A DNA stretch of 64,000 nt from Paenibacillus macquariensis (GTDB lineage Bacteria; Bacillota; Bacilli; Paenibacillales; Paenibacillaceae): assembly GCF_900156375.1 (NCBI RefSeq), contig NZ_FTNK01000004.1:1-64000 (forward strand), in the 5' to 3' direction. The notes below the pieces were generated by a model. It searched no databases and was not told the DNA's origin. It worked only from the letters and a program-made list of their open reading frames with translations. The position numbers and the translations under genes are program-made. Of the stretch, positions 26,189 to 34,504 are shown one piece after another (positions within the stretch are counted from its first letter, which is position 1; every line of letters begins with the position of its first letter).

Positions 26189-27427
26189 TTAGCGAACGAG
26201 CTCCGGCTTCTTAGCTTCCTCAGGCAATGCGTCAACAAGCACCGGATTAAAGTCTTCTACCCATGGAAGTCCCCATTTGTTCAGCTCTTCCATGAATGGA
26301 TCAGGATTGAACTCTTCGATATTGAATACACCTGGTTTATTCCATTTACCAGTCATGACCATTGCTGCGCCGATCATGGCAGGAACGCCAGTTGTATAGG
26401 AGACGGCCTGGGAGCCCACTTCCTTATAGCACTCTTGGTGGTCACAAACATTGTAGATATAGTAAGTCTTGTCTTGACCGTCTTTCTTCCCTTTGAAGAT
26501 ACAACCGATGTTCGTCTTGCCCACCGTACGAGGACCTAGGGAAGCCGGGTCAGGGAGTATAGCCTTTAGGAATTGAAGAGGAATGATCTGTTTTCCTTCG
26601 TATTCGATCGGTTCGATGGAAGTCATTCCTACGTTTTCAAGCGCCTTTAGGTGCATGAGATAGCTTGGTCCGAAAGTCATGAAGAAACGGATACGTTTCA
26701 GTCCAGGCATGTTCTGCACAAGGGATTCGAGCTCTTCATGGTATAGTAGATACATTTCCTTTTCGCCGACTTCAGAAAAGTTATAACCGCGTTTAATTTC
26801 CATCGGTTTTGTTTCGATCCATTCTCCGTTTTCCCAGTAGCGTCCGTTAGCGGACACTTCACGGATGTTGATTTCCGGGTTGAAGTTGGTTGCGAAAGGA
26901 TAGCCGTGATCCCCACCGTTGCAATCCAGAATGTCGATATATTCAATTTCGTCAAAATAGTGCTTCAGCGCATAAGCGGAGAATACGCCAGTTACACCTG
27001 GGTCAAATCCGCTGCCCAAAAGAGCCGTGATTCCGGCTTTTTCAAAGCGTTCGCGGTAATCCCATTGCCATTTGTATTCAAATTTTGCTGTATCTTCAGG
27101 TTCATAGTTTGCCGTATCCATATAGTTCGTTTTTGTGGCTAGGCAAGCATCCATGATCGTCAAATCCTGGTAAGGTAGAGCCAGGTTCATAACAATATCC
27201 GGTTTGATCTCATTAATCAGAGCGATCAGCTCATCAACGTTATCTGCATCGACCTGTGCAGTTGTAATTTTAGTTTTACCTCCATCTAATTTAGCTTTCA
27301 ATGCATCACATTTAGATTTCGTACGGCTGGCGATGCAGATTTCTTCGAAAACCTCGCTGTTTTGAACGCATTTATGAATTGCTACTGATGCTACGCCTCC
27401 GGCGCCAATGATAAGTGCTTTTCCCAT
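26189..27427 (-). CDS. Carboxynorspermidine/carboxyspermidine synthase (saccharopine dehydrogenase-like)
   Basis: This encodes a 412-residue NADPH enzyme that condenses diaminopropane or putrescine with aspartate semialdehyde. The Rossmann motif is ALIIGAGGVASVAI at the N-terminus. The NLALPYQDLTIMDACL and LLGSGFDPGVTGVFSAYAL segments are typical of the LYS9-like group, and the nspC neighbour separates it from lysine-pathway enzymes. Start ATG follows TAGGAG. The leader holds a terminator-like hairpin 49 bases upstream of the start and further stems, so premature termination may regulate it. Confidence 0.92.
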   Translation of the reverse strand: MGKALIIGAGGVASVAIHKCVQNSEVFEEICIASRTKSKCDALKAKLDGGKTKITTAQVDADNVDELIALINEIKPDIVMNLALPYQDLTIMDACLATKTNYMDTANYEPEDTAKFEYKWQWDYRERFEKAGITALLGSGFDPGVTGVFSAYALKHYFDEIEYIDILDCNGGDHGYPFATNFNPEINIREVSANGRYWENGEWIETKPMEIKRGYNFSEVGEKEMYLLYHEELESLVQNMPGLKRIRFFMTFGPSYLMHLKALENVGMTSIEPIEYEGKQIIPLQFLKAILPDPASLGPRTVGKTNIGCIFKGKKDGQDKTYYIYNVCDHQECYKEVGSQAVSYTTGVPAMIGAAMVMTGKWNKPGVFNIEEFNPDPFMEELNKWGLPWVEDFNPVLVDALPEEAKKPELVR

Positions 27428-27475
27428 TGTTCGATCTCCTAACCCAAGTGAATTTTTTTAATGTAAAAACGGCAA

Positions 27476-27520
27476 CAAAAAAAGCAAGCGAAACACGCAC
27501 CATGCGCATCACACTTGCTT
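27476..27520 (-). terminator. Terminator-like hairpin inside the leader of the triamine operon
   Basis: On the minus strand AAGCAAG pairs with CTTGCTT around a GC-rich loop (contains ATGCGCATGGTGCGT), followed by seven T. It lies between the promoter region and the synthase start, so read-through must be possible: this fits an attenuator. A short frame starting MRMVRVSLAFFVAVF passes through it but has no good ribosome site. Confidence 0.55.
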
Positions 27521-27666
27521 CGATATAGTTAAATAATAAGACAGTCCCAATAAGCATAACTGGACAAACTTCTTGCGTGCTCGTCAGTCATAAAATTCAT
27601 AGTTTCATGGGGAAAGGCCCTTCATATTCAAATATATCATGTTAGGATCAGAGTCTATATAGCAAA

Positions 27667-27850
27667 TAATTCACTTTTACCACTCTTATTGACCGTTTCA
27701 CAAGTTGTGTGCAAATGCACTGGTTGTAAAGTAACCAACTTATAAAAGTTGAGCTTTTAACTCAATCAATAAGGCAACGAAAGTTGCCAATCGGCATTTG
27801 ACCCGGCTGTCCGTATGGCCTTAACTTCTTAATGGAAGTGGTCAAAGTTT
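27667..27850 (-). ncRNA. Possible structured leader RNA upstream of the triamine operon
   Basis: Several stems lie close together: TTTGACC (27797-27803) with GGTCAAA (27840-27846) enclosing ACTTC/GAAGT (27824-27839); GGCAAC-GAAA-GTTGCC (27773-27788); TTGAG/CTCAA (27749-27765); and AACTT (27737-27741) region pairing with the AAGTTG near 27702. Strand assignment to the minus gene is inferred from position. I could not match it to a known riboswitch class. Confidence 0.35.
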
Positions 27851-27967
27851 ATCTGCTTGGAAAGATCCTAAATATATTGAACATTAGCTCTCCAAATTTA
27901 TGCTTCTCTATAATAGCAGGATAGGGGTTATTGGGCAAGAAAAATTTTCGAATATTTTTTCGCGGCG

Positions 27968-28264
27968 TTGAAATTGGACAAACGTTCTGTGGATAATCCA
28001 GCATATCAAACGGATTGGGCTTCAAGATTTGCAGAATTAAATTTTAAATATGAGCTTGAAATCTTGAAAATATTAGAAAGAACTGATGATGATTTTATGA
28101 AAGCAGAAGTTGTTACTTTAAATAAAAAAGTTAATGAAAATAATTCTGGGGTGTTTGATTTTATCGATAAAACAACTTCGGTTACAGAGTCTAAAAAAAC
28201 AGCTGATGGTTGGGAAATAAATAGTGAGAAGATTACGAAATCTGAGAGAATGACAAATTCTTAG
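27968..28264 (+). pseudogene. Probable remnant of a small hypothetical gene
   Basis: A frame of about 98 codons has protein-like composition (WASRFAELNFKYELEILKIL, VNENNSGVFDFIDKT) and ends at TAG 28262-28264. It opens only with TTG codons, without a ribosome site, so the 5' part seems lost. It may also be a chance frame. A TATAAT-like sequence lies near 27909. The family is not recognised. Confidence 0.3.
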
Positions 28265-28356
28265 TCCTAATTAAGACTGCGATCCACACGGCGGTATCAC
28301 ATAACATGACTATTGAAGGAAAGAATAATAGTTATATTGAGGGATATGGAATTAAA

Positions 28357-28378
28357 AAACGCACCGGTAGGTGCGTTT
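28357..28378. terminator. Bidirectional terminator of the zinc exporter gene
   Basis: AAACGCACC pairs with GGTGCGTTT around GGTA. The A run on its left becomes a T run for the minus strand. It touches the stop of the exporter gene. Confidence 0.85.
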
Positions 28379-29318
28379 ATACTTTCAACTCATTATGAGT
28401 AATTAATGAATTTTCAATTTGAATCGTTGTGTGTTCTATTTTTAATGTATCCCGAATGATATTGATCGCTTCCTGTAATATGGTGTGGCTGTTCTTGTCG
28501 TCTTCAATTAACATATGACAACTTAAAGAATCAAGTCCAGAGGTAATGGTCCATATATGAAGGTCATGTACATCGATAACACCATCGATTTCTTCTAGAA
28601 CGGCTTTGATTTCTGTCTGATTAATGGTGAGCGGAGTGCCTTCCATCAAGATATGAACCGAATGCTTAATGACGCTCCAAGCACTTTTGAGAATCAATAA
28701 TGCGACTACAACCGATATGATGGGGTCTGCTATATACCAATCAAATAAGAGCATTAATATTCCAGCTACAATTGCCCCAACAGAACCTAATGCATCCCCA
28801 AGGATATGCAGATAGGCACTCCGTAAGTTAACGTTATTCTTCACATCGCCTTTGCGCATTAAGGACCAAGCACTAATTAAATTCGCCAACAATCCAATGG
28901 ATGCAATCAACATCATAGCGCCACTTGCAACAGTGGGTGGTTCTGAGAAACGACCGATGGCCTCCCACACGATAAATCCAGCGATAATGAACAAACTAAT
29001 ACCATTAAATAATGCAGCCAGTATTTCAAAGCGATAATAGCCATAACTTTTATTAGGTGAAGGGGGTCTTGATGCGAACCATATCGCTATTAAACTTAAC
29101 AATAATGAACTCGTATCACTAAGCATATGTCCAGAATCGGATAATAAGGCTAGACTATTGGTGATTAAACCGCCAAAGAATTCTAGAAACATAATCCCCG
29201 CAGTAATAATTAGTGCGACAAGCAACCCTTTTTTATTGCCTTCTCTTGCTTCTTCAAAATGACCATGACTATGATCGTGGTGATCATGACTATGTCCGTG
29301 ATGATGGTGATGTCCCAT
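28377..29318 (-). CDS. czcD: CzcD-like cation diffusion facilitator (Zn/Cd/Co efflux)
   Basis: This encodes a 313-residue CDF antiporter. The N-terminus is a His-rich tail (GHHHHHGHSHDHHDHSHGH) for metal capture. Six membrane helices follow, with metal-site motifs LLSDSGHMLSD and HILGDALGS (both HxxxD type). The C-terminal cytosolic domain ends with DVHDLHIWTITSG and HTTIQIE. It expels zinc, cadmium or cobalt in exchange for protons. Its ArsR-type repressor gene lies 11 bases upstream in the same operon. Confidence 0.94.
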   Translation of the reverse strand: MGHHHHHGHSHDHHDHSHGHFEEAREGNKKGLLVALIITAGIMFLEFFGGLITNSLALLSDSGHMLSDTSSLLLSLIAIWFASRPPSPNKSYGYYRFEILAALFNGISLFIIAGFIVWEAIGRFSEPPTVASGAMMLIASIGLLANLISAWSLMRKGDVKNNVNLRSAYLHILGDALGSVGAIVAGILMLLFDWYIADPIISVVVALLILKSAWSVIKHSVHILMEGTPLTINQTEIKAVLEEIDGVIDVHDLHIWTITSGLDSLSCHMLIEDDKNSHTILQEAINIIRDTLKIEHTTIQIENSLITHNELKV

Positions 29319-29329
29319 AGAAATCCTCC

Positions 29330-29638
29330 TTATTTACATTCAATATGTGTTAGAACTTGGTTCAAAATGGTGATAACATGTTCATCGGCATAAGAGTAAT
29401 AAAAAGTATTACCTTCACGTCTATATTTAACGAGGCGTAGATTTCTTAACATACTTAGTTGGTGGGAAACAGCTGACTGTGTCATTTCTAATACTTCAGT
29501 AATGTGATTGACAGAGCATTCCTCTTGAGACAGTAAATATAATATCTTTATTCTAGTCGGGTCTGCCAATGCTTTGAAAGTTCGAGAAGCTTCATCTACG
29601 GTATCGGCCGATAAGAAGGAATGAGCGTTCTGGTTCAT
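29330..29638 (-). CDS. czrA: CzrA/SmtB-type ArsR metal sensor
   Basis: This encodes a 102-residue winged-helix repressor. The HTH is EVLEMTQSAVSHQLSMLRNL. The alpha-5 zinc site of CzrA (Asp, His, His, His with spacing D-x-H-(10)-H-xx-H) appears here as Asp85, His87, His98 and Cys101, so the last ligand is Cys instead of His. No CxC-type cadmium/arsenic site is present. It controls the exporter gene behind it through a 12-2-12-like operator at 29718-29739. GGAGG precedes its ATG. Confidence 0.92.
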   Translation of the reverse strand: MNQNAHSFLSADTVDEASRTFKALADPTRIKILYLLSQEECSVNHITEVLEMTQSAVSHQLSMLRNLRLVKYRREGNTFYYSYADEHVITILNQVLTHIECK

Positions 29639-29717
29639 GAATTGGGGGCCTCCTTTGTTGTGGCTTATTATCTTGTATAAATACTTTAAATGGGTGTTTG
29701 TTTAACATCTCAATAAG

Positions 29718-29739
29718 TATATGAACATATGCTCATATA
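29718..29739. promoter_or_regulatory. CzrA operator
   Basis: TATATGAACA, centre TA, then TGCTCATATA: an inverted repeat with one mismatch. It fits the ArsR/SmtB consensus and lies 80 bases upstream of the repressor start. Confidence 0.8.
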
Positions 29740-30090
29740 AAATATAATATTGAACGTTAGTATTGTCAATTCTTCTTGTTATACAAAATTAATGTTACCA
29801 AATGCTAGTCGCTATATTCACGGTCATTTTTAGAGAGAAGATAATGAGCCTAGTTCTCTATGTCCAATTGTTAGAAAAAAATAATTATTGTACAATGTGA
29901 TTAGATTAAATTGAAAGAGAGTGATTTTCTATGATAGTCAGACCTGCTCATTCAACTTATAAATTAGAGGTACGGAAAACGTATTCATGAAGCAGCAGTT
30001 GGCTCAGGACGTTTGAAGCTGTACGAAAGATAAAATGTAGACTGGCTGTTGTCGCCATGGCGGTTGTAGCTCAAACAATGGAGGTTAACC
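29740..30090. other. Intergenic region with a tiny acetyltransferase-like remnant
   Basis: An ATG at about 29931 after GAGAGTG gives MIVRPAHSTYKLEVRKTYS and then a stop, which looks like the first residues of a GNAT gene whose body is lost. No other gene is visible. The region also holds the lspA upstream sequence. Confidence 0.35.
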
Positions 30091-30579
30091 ATGTATTATT
30101 ATCTAATCGCCTTACTTATATTTGTTATCGATCAGGTGTCCAAGTGGCTTATAGTAAGAAACTTTGACATCGGAGAATCGAAAAGTATTATTGGTGACTT
30201 TTTCCATATTACATCACAACGAAACAATGGTGCTGCCTTTTCAATTCTTGAAGGTCAACGTTGGTTCTTTCTTGTCATAACGGTCATTGTAGTAGTTGGA
30301 ATCATTTATATTTTGCAAAAAATCAAGTCTTCCAGAAATCGAGTTCTTCCAATCGCTCTGAGTTTTGTGTTGGGGGGAGCCGTTGGAAACTTCCTAGATC
30401 GTGCTTTGTATGGGGAAGTGGTCGATTTCTTGAGGTTTCATTTCAGTGCAATTAATTATACCTTTGCGACCTTTAATCTTGCTGACTCCGCGATCGTATG
30501 TGGTGCGATTCTTATCATTATCGATACTTTTCGTACTGGGAGTAAGGAGAAGCAGGAATTGAAGCAAAAGGTTCAATAA
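30091..30579 (+). CDS. lspA: Lipoprotein signal peptidase II
   Basis: This encodes a 162-residue membrane aspartic protease that removes the signal peptide from prolipoproteins after lipid attachment. Four membrane helices are present. The catalytic pair is Asp103 (GNFLDR) and Asp132 (FNLADSAI); RNNGAAFS is a further family motif. ATG follows ATGGAGG. Normally lspA sits with rluD or ileS; here it is alone next to regulator cassettes, so it may be an additional copy. It would serve lipoproteins such as those at 34501, 35381 and 45154. Confidence 0.94.
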   Translation: MYYYLIALLIFVIDQVSKWLIVRNFDIGESKSIIGDFFHITSQRNNGAAFSILEGQRWFFLVITVIVVVGIIYILQKIKSSRNRVLPIALSFVLGGAVGNFLDRALYGEVVDFLRFHFSAINYTFATFNLADSAIVCGAILIIIDTFRTGSKEKQELKQKVQ

Positions 30580-30605
30580 AAACATTATAAGGGTATGAAC
30601 ACAAT

Positions 30606-30641
30606 GGATAGAACCATCAGACAACATCTGATGATCTATCC
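30606..30641. terminator. Hairpin after lspA
   Basis: GGATAGA pairs with TCTATCC, with inner ATCAG/CTGAT. The T run is weak. Confidence 0.55.
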
Positions 30642-30682
30642 AATTTCTCTAGTTCCCGAGTTCCAATCATTATGCTAACGCA

Positions 30683-30710
30683 TTTACAAATCTGTAAAAG
30701 TAGATATAAT
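30683..30710 (+). promoter_or_regulatory. Promoter with overlapping operator for a leaderless regulator gene
   Basis: TTTACA (30683-30688), 16 bases, TATAAT (30705-30710). The inverted repeat TTTACA-AATC-TGTAAA (30683-30698) overlaps the -35 region. The ATG at 30718 lies where transcription should begin, and no ribosome site exists, which predicts a leaderless message under autoregulation. Confidence 0.65.
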
Positions 30711-30717
30711 GATATTT

Positions 30718-31029
30718 ATGGAACCTTTATTGATTTATAAAGCTTTGTCTAACGAGACTCGTAGTCTAATTATGCTATGGTTAAAGAATCCAGAGGAATT
30801 CTTTGATGAGAAACCGTATTTACAACAAGGTCTCAATTTTGGAATTGGTGTATGTGTAGGAGATATTCAAGCTAAGGCGGGCCTTGCACAGTCTGTAATC
30901 TCGAGTTATTTGTTGACTATGCAAAAAGCTGGTTTGTTGGAATCTGAGCGAATTGGGAAGTGGACCTACTATCGTCGGAACGAAACGACAATCCAGGAAT
31001 TTTCTGAGTACCTCAAAGAGAAACTATAA
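30718..31029 (+). CDS. ArsR-type winged-helix regulator
   Basis: This encodes a 103-residue DNA-binding protein. It opens EPLLIYKALSNETRSLIMLWL, a typical ArsR first helix, and the recognition helix is GLAQSVISSYLLTMQKAGLL. An insert FFDEKPYLQQGLNFGIGVCVGD precedes it, as in the YczG-like ArsR group that controls MFS pumps. An ATG at 30709 is part of the -10 box, so 30718 is the likely start. No metal-binding cysteine cluster is seen. It lies 84 bases before an MFS gene, its probable target. Confidence 0.87.
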   Translation: MEPLLIYKALSNETRSLIMLWLKNPEEFFDEKPYLQQGLNFGIGVCVGDIQAKAGLAQSVISSYLLTMQKAGLLESERIGKWTYYRRNETTIQEFSEYLKEKL

Positions 31030-31058
31030 ACGGAAAGGAGGTCTTTTTTTTATTTCAA

Positions 31059-31080
31059 TATATCTAGAATTCTATATATG
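31059..31080. promoter_or_regulatory. Palindrome between ArsR and MFS genes
   Basis: TAGAATTCTA (31065-31074) is a perfect core, flanked by TATA on both sides. It is a candidate second operator for the ArsR protein. Confidence 0.4.
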
Positions 31081-31113
31081 TAAATATAAAATTAATGGAG
31101 GCTTACAATCACA

Positions 31114-32295
31114 ATGAAAAAGGTTAACCCGTTGCTTATCATTATTCTGGCATTAGGCGTATTCGGCATTATTACAACAGAAATGGGTATTATAGGTGTC
31201 TTACCCCAGGTAACTCAAAAATTTAATATATCGACATCACAGGCTGGATGGCTTGTTAGTATATTTTCTTTAGTCGTAGCCATTTCAGGTCCATTCCTAA
31301 CATTACTCGCTTCTGGTATTAATCGTAAAGTCATTCTATTAACTGCTGTGCTTATTTTTGCGATTTCAAATATTGTTTATGCCTATACAACCCAGTTCGA
31401 TGTGATGCTTGTATTCCGTATTATCCCGGCTATATTTCATCCCGTATTTTTTTCGGTCGCCCTTGTTACTGCAGCCAAACTTGTCCCTCCGGAAAAAAGC
31501 AACAACGCGGTCACAAAGGTTTTCGCAGGTATAACGGTCGGTTTTGCTTTTGGCGTGCCTTTGACTTCTTATCTCGGAGAAAATATTTCGTTAGAAGCCG
31601 CTTTTCTGTTTGGAGCTGTTGTAAGCATGATTGCCTTTGTAGGGATACTAGCTTGGCTCCCTTCCATGCCTGTTAAGGAAAAAATGTCTTATGGAAAGCA
31701 GCTTGGTATATTACGTAATCCTCAATTATGGTTAAATATCGTGATCGTTATTTTTATCTTTGCAGCAATGTTTTCTGTGTACAGCTACTTTGCTGAATAT
31801 CTTGGACAAGTAACACAAATGAACGGGTCATGGATAAGTATCATGTTGATGGCCTTTGGTATAATCATGATTTTTGGCAATTTTGTATTTGGTAGCTTGT
31901 TGAATAAGAGTATTACAAAGACTGTCAGCATATTTCCTCTGCTATTTGCGGTAATTTACCTACTTGCTTATTATCTGGGTTCTTATTTCATTCCGATGGT
32001 TGTTATCGTATTCATTTGGGGGGCAGTGCATTCTGGAGGGCTTATTGTTAGTCAAACATGGTTAACGACTGAGACAAAAGAGGCTCCCGAATTCGGCAAT
32101 AGTTTGTTTGTCTCATTTTCCAATCTTGGAATTACTGTAGGGGCTTCTATCGGGGGCTGGTTTATTTCTCACTTGGGAATACATCAACTCATCTGGAGCG
32201 GAATTATGTTTTCATTGCTTGCTTTCTTATTGATCATGATAAAATTAAAAATTTCCAAGTCGAGCGAGAGAGGAAGAAAAGGTGCATTAAATTAA
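31114..32295 (+). CDS. MFS efflux transporter (AraJ/YdhP-like, DHA1)
   Basis: This encodes a 393-residue exporter with 12 membrane helices. It begins VNPLLIIILALGVFGIITTE, and the family signature EMGIIGVLPQVTQ in helix 1 is typical of AraJ-like proteins. The tail is basic. The start follows ATGGAGG. With the ArsR gene it makes a two-gene cassette. Substrates of this group include chloramphenicol, sugars or purine ribonucleosides; none can be chosen here. Confidence 0.88.
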   Translation: MKKVNPLLIIILALGVFGIITTEMGIIGVLPQVTQKFNISTSQAGWLVSIFSLVVAISGPFLTLLASGINRKVILLTAVLIFAISNIVYAYTTQFDVMLVFRIIPAIFHPVFFSVALVTAAKLVPPEKSNNAVTKVFAGITVGFAFGVPLTSYLGENISLEAAFLFGAVVSMIAFVGILAWLPSMPVKEKMSYGKQLGILRNPQLWLNIVIVIFIFAAMFSVYSYFAEYLGQVTQMNGSWISIMLMAFGIIMIFGNFVFGSLLNKSITKTVSIFPLLFAVIYLLAYYLGSYFIPMVVIVFIWGAVHSGGLIVSQTWLTTETKEAPEFGNSLFVSFSNLGITVGASIGGWFISHLGIHQLIWSGIMFSLLAFLLIMIKLKISKSSERGRKGALN

Positions 32296-32384
32296 CCACT
32301 CAAATCGGTCGACTTCGCCGTTGTCCGATAAAATTGTTGCTGTAATTTTATGAATAGGATTTAAGAGATTACGAATAACGTACT

Positions 32385-32575
32385 CACTATGGGCTAGAAT
32401 CTACAGTTGTACCTGATGTGGTTCGTCAAGCACTCCAAGCACTTCGTCCGCTTGGTCAACTAACGATTGTTGGGGTAACACCTGAGATGAATATTAATGT
32501 TTTTGATGATATAGTGGCATAAGGAAAAACAATGGTTGGAGTCAATGAGGGTGACGAAGTCCCTCATATGTTTAT
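32385..32575 (+). pseudogene. Zn-dependent alcohol dehydrogenase, C-terminal remnant
   Basis: The frame reads GLESTVVPDVVRQALQALRP, LGQLTIVGVTPEMNINVFDD, then a TAA stop, then GKTMVGVNEGDEVPHMF. This is the end of the Rossmann domain and the following strand of an aryl/benzyl-alcohol-type dehydrogenase. The N-terminal part is missing and one codon is a stop. It does not match the dehydrogenase fragment at 11175 in subfamily, so the two are separate relics. Confidence 0.7.
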
Positions 32576-32681
32576 GATATTTGCCATAATTGAGTCTAAA
32601 TCCATTGTGAATAGAACATTCGTTACATTATTTATTGAAAAATCAAAAGTTAAATACTTTATTAAAAGCGAGGTCCTTTGC

Positions 32682-33947
32682 GTGAACGTAAGATTAAAAG
32701 CATTAACAGATTCTACAAAACAAAAATTCGGATTGGATAACTATTATTTACATAGACACACGTTTTATCGAAAGCTAAACATCTTCAATGAAACGGAATA
32801 TACGTTATGTATGGAGTGGTTCCCTACTCATATCACTGAACAAGAGGATGAAGACCTCAATCCAGAAGGAACAGCCGTGATTAACATTAATGTGAATAAT
32901 GGCATGTATGAAAGTGTTATTTTTGTTGGAGGGAAGTCTTATGCAAGCGGGAATACATTTAAAGACCTAGGTAAGATTGAAATTGTAAAATGGATTGAAA
33001 ATGAAACGGGACTGATATATGAAAAACAATTTCAACTGATATTAGATGAAGAAAGGGATTATCGATTTCAAGAATGTGTGGATGGCATTCCGGTCTCACC
33101 TTCAGGCAATATCGCAATAAAATTCGATGAAGAAGGTAATCTCACTGAATTTTATAAGTACGGTCATTACCCTTCTAAAGAATGGGTGACAGAAGAGAGT
33201 TATTCACTTTCTCTTGAAGATATGGAACAGTTGGTGAAGGCACAATTGAAACTTATTGAAATACCTGCTTACGATCAAGAGGTGTTAATCCTCGCATATG
33301 GGTTGGAAGAAATCTATGTGACAAATGATAGGAAATCTACCATTCCTTTTGAATTGATCGTAAATACAAGGTATATAAAAATAGACAAAATCATGGATTG
33401 GACAAGTTTGAATGTGCAGATGTTTGAAAGAACGGAGATAAGTTGGATTGAAGATGTCACAATCGAACAAGTATTTTCTAATGAACCCCACCCTGATTCG
33501 ATTCCGCTTTCCAAGCTTGAGCAAGAGAAAAGTATTCATGCTGTCATAGAATTTTTACGTAATGTATATCCTAACGATTCAGCAGACTGGACTCTGAAAA
33601 CCTTACATCGAGACACAGGAAATATCCATGCAATATTGAAAGTTCATAAAGAAGAGAATCGCGCATTCCAAAGAAAACTTCTGATCATCATTGATGCGCA
33701 GAGATTCCAAGCAATCAATTATATGGATAACGAGTCTTTATTAGAAACATTCCATCTATTTAAAGCACCTGATGAAATAACGATTAATAACGAAGAGGCA
33801 TTTGAACAAATCAGAAAGAGAATTACTTTGGAACCATATTATGTTTTTAATTCAGAACAACAGCGATATATCCTATGTGGAAAAATAGACTGTAATTACG
33901 TTGTGAATGCATCTAATGGGGAAGCTATTTCATTAAATGACTTATAG
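32682..33947 (+). CDS. Hypothetical protein with repeated PepSY-like segments (YcdB/YcdC-like)
   Basis: This encodes about 421 residues. I chose GTG 32682 because GAGGT lies seven bases upstream; the longer frame from 32532 begins inside the dehydrogenase remnant. No signal peptide is seen. Repeated alpha/beta units with a LSLEDMEQLVKAQLKLIEIP-type helix, and strands such as IPFELIVNTRYIKID and YVFNSEQQRYILCGKIDCNY, resemble the PepSY-containing YcdB/YcdC proteins of Bacillus. That assignment is tentative. Function is unknown. Confidence 0.6.
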   Translation: MNVRLKALTDSTKQKFGLDNYYLHRHTFYRKLNIFNETEYTLCMEWFPTHITEQEDEDLNPEGTAVININVNNGMYESVIFVGGKSYASGNTFKDLGKIEIVKWIENETGLIYEKQFQLILDEERDYRFQECVDGIPVSPSGNIAIKFDEEGNLTEFYKYGHYPSKEWVTEESYSLSLEDMEQLVKAQLKLIEIPAYDQEVLILAYGLEEIYVTNDRKSTIPFELIVNTRYIKIDKIMDWTSLNVQMFERTEISWIEDVTIEQVFSNEPHPDSIPLSKLEQEKSIHAVIEFLRNVYPNDSADWTLKTLHRDTGNIHAILKVHKEENRAFQRKLLIIIDAQRFQAINYMDNESLLETFHLFKAPDEITINNEEAFEQIRKRITLEPYYVFNSEQQRYILCGKIDCNYVVNASNGEAISLNDL

Positions 33948-33959
33948 ATTTCAGCTCAG

Positions 33960-34504
33960 GGAATAGTACCACTAACTGGAGAAGGCGGTGGTACTATGAA
34001 GTTTTCCTTCATCCTGAATTTGTTGCATTGTTAAAGTTACAAGGTGTTCTGATGTATATCAATAGCGAAGAGCAAGGCGTGTTGGAAAGTGAACCATTTG
34101 AGAATTCGTACAATCAGTAAGGATACAAATCTATTGATGTTTCGCTAAAAGAATGGTAACAGCTCTTCCATAACTCAATTCATTTACCTGCTAAAGTCCC
34201 CGCAATTGCATTTACCCATCAATTTGCAAAATGTAATGATCTAGATGGTAACATGAATGATCATCTTGAAATTGAGTACTTGAATCAATATAAAGATGGT
34301 GTTCATTTCATGATACGGATAAATCCTATCGAACATAAGCATAAAGGGATTCCTCATAAAAAAGACATTATTACAACATATAAGCTTAAGGACGGGAAGA
34401 TTAGCTTAGAATATAATGTTGAACTTTATTATTCGATGAAGCGTTTAGTATATATAATGCCTTATAAGTCCTATCGGGTTGTTAACGGGGGAGTTCAATT
34501 ATGA
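33960..34504 (+). pseudogene. Hypothetical gene with two in-frame stops
   Basis: One frame runs through WYYEVFLHPEFVALLKLQGV, TAA at 34118-34120, TAA at 34157-34159, and on to MNDHLEIEYLNQYKDGVHFM and the end at 34502-34504. Only the part after 34253 is open with its own ATG (83 residues). Its stop overlaps the ATG of the next lipoprotein gene, so the original gene was translationally coupled to it. Family not recognised. Confidence 0.55.
33963..33997. repeat. Inverted repeat
   Basis: ATAGTACCAC pairs with GTGGTACTAT around 15 bases, with no T run. It may act as a weak terminator after the YcdB-like gene. Confidence 0.45.

Noticed and set aside
25257..26539. Plus-strand and alternate-frame ORFs over the triamine genes
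   Set aside because: Both underlying genes show full family motifs and operon spacing; the other frames do not resemble proteins.
27667..27850. Known riboswitch (c-di-GMP, lysine, M-box, T-box)
   Set aside because: Core sequences of these classes were looked for by eye and not found; only generic stems remain.
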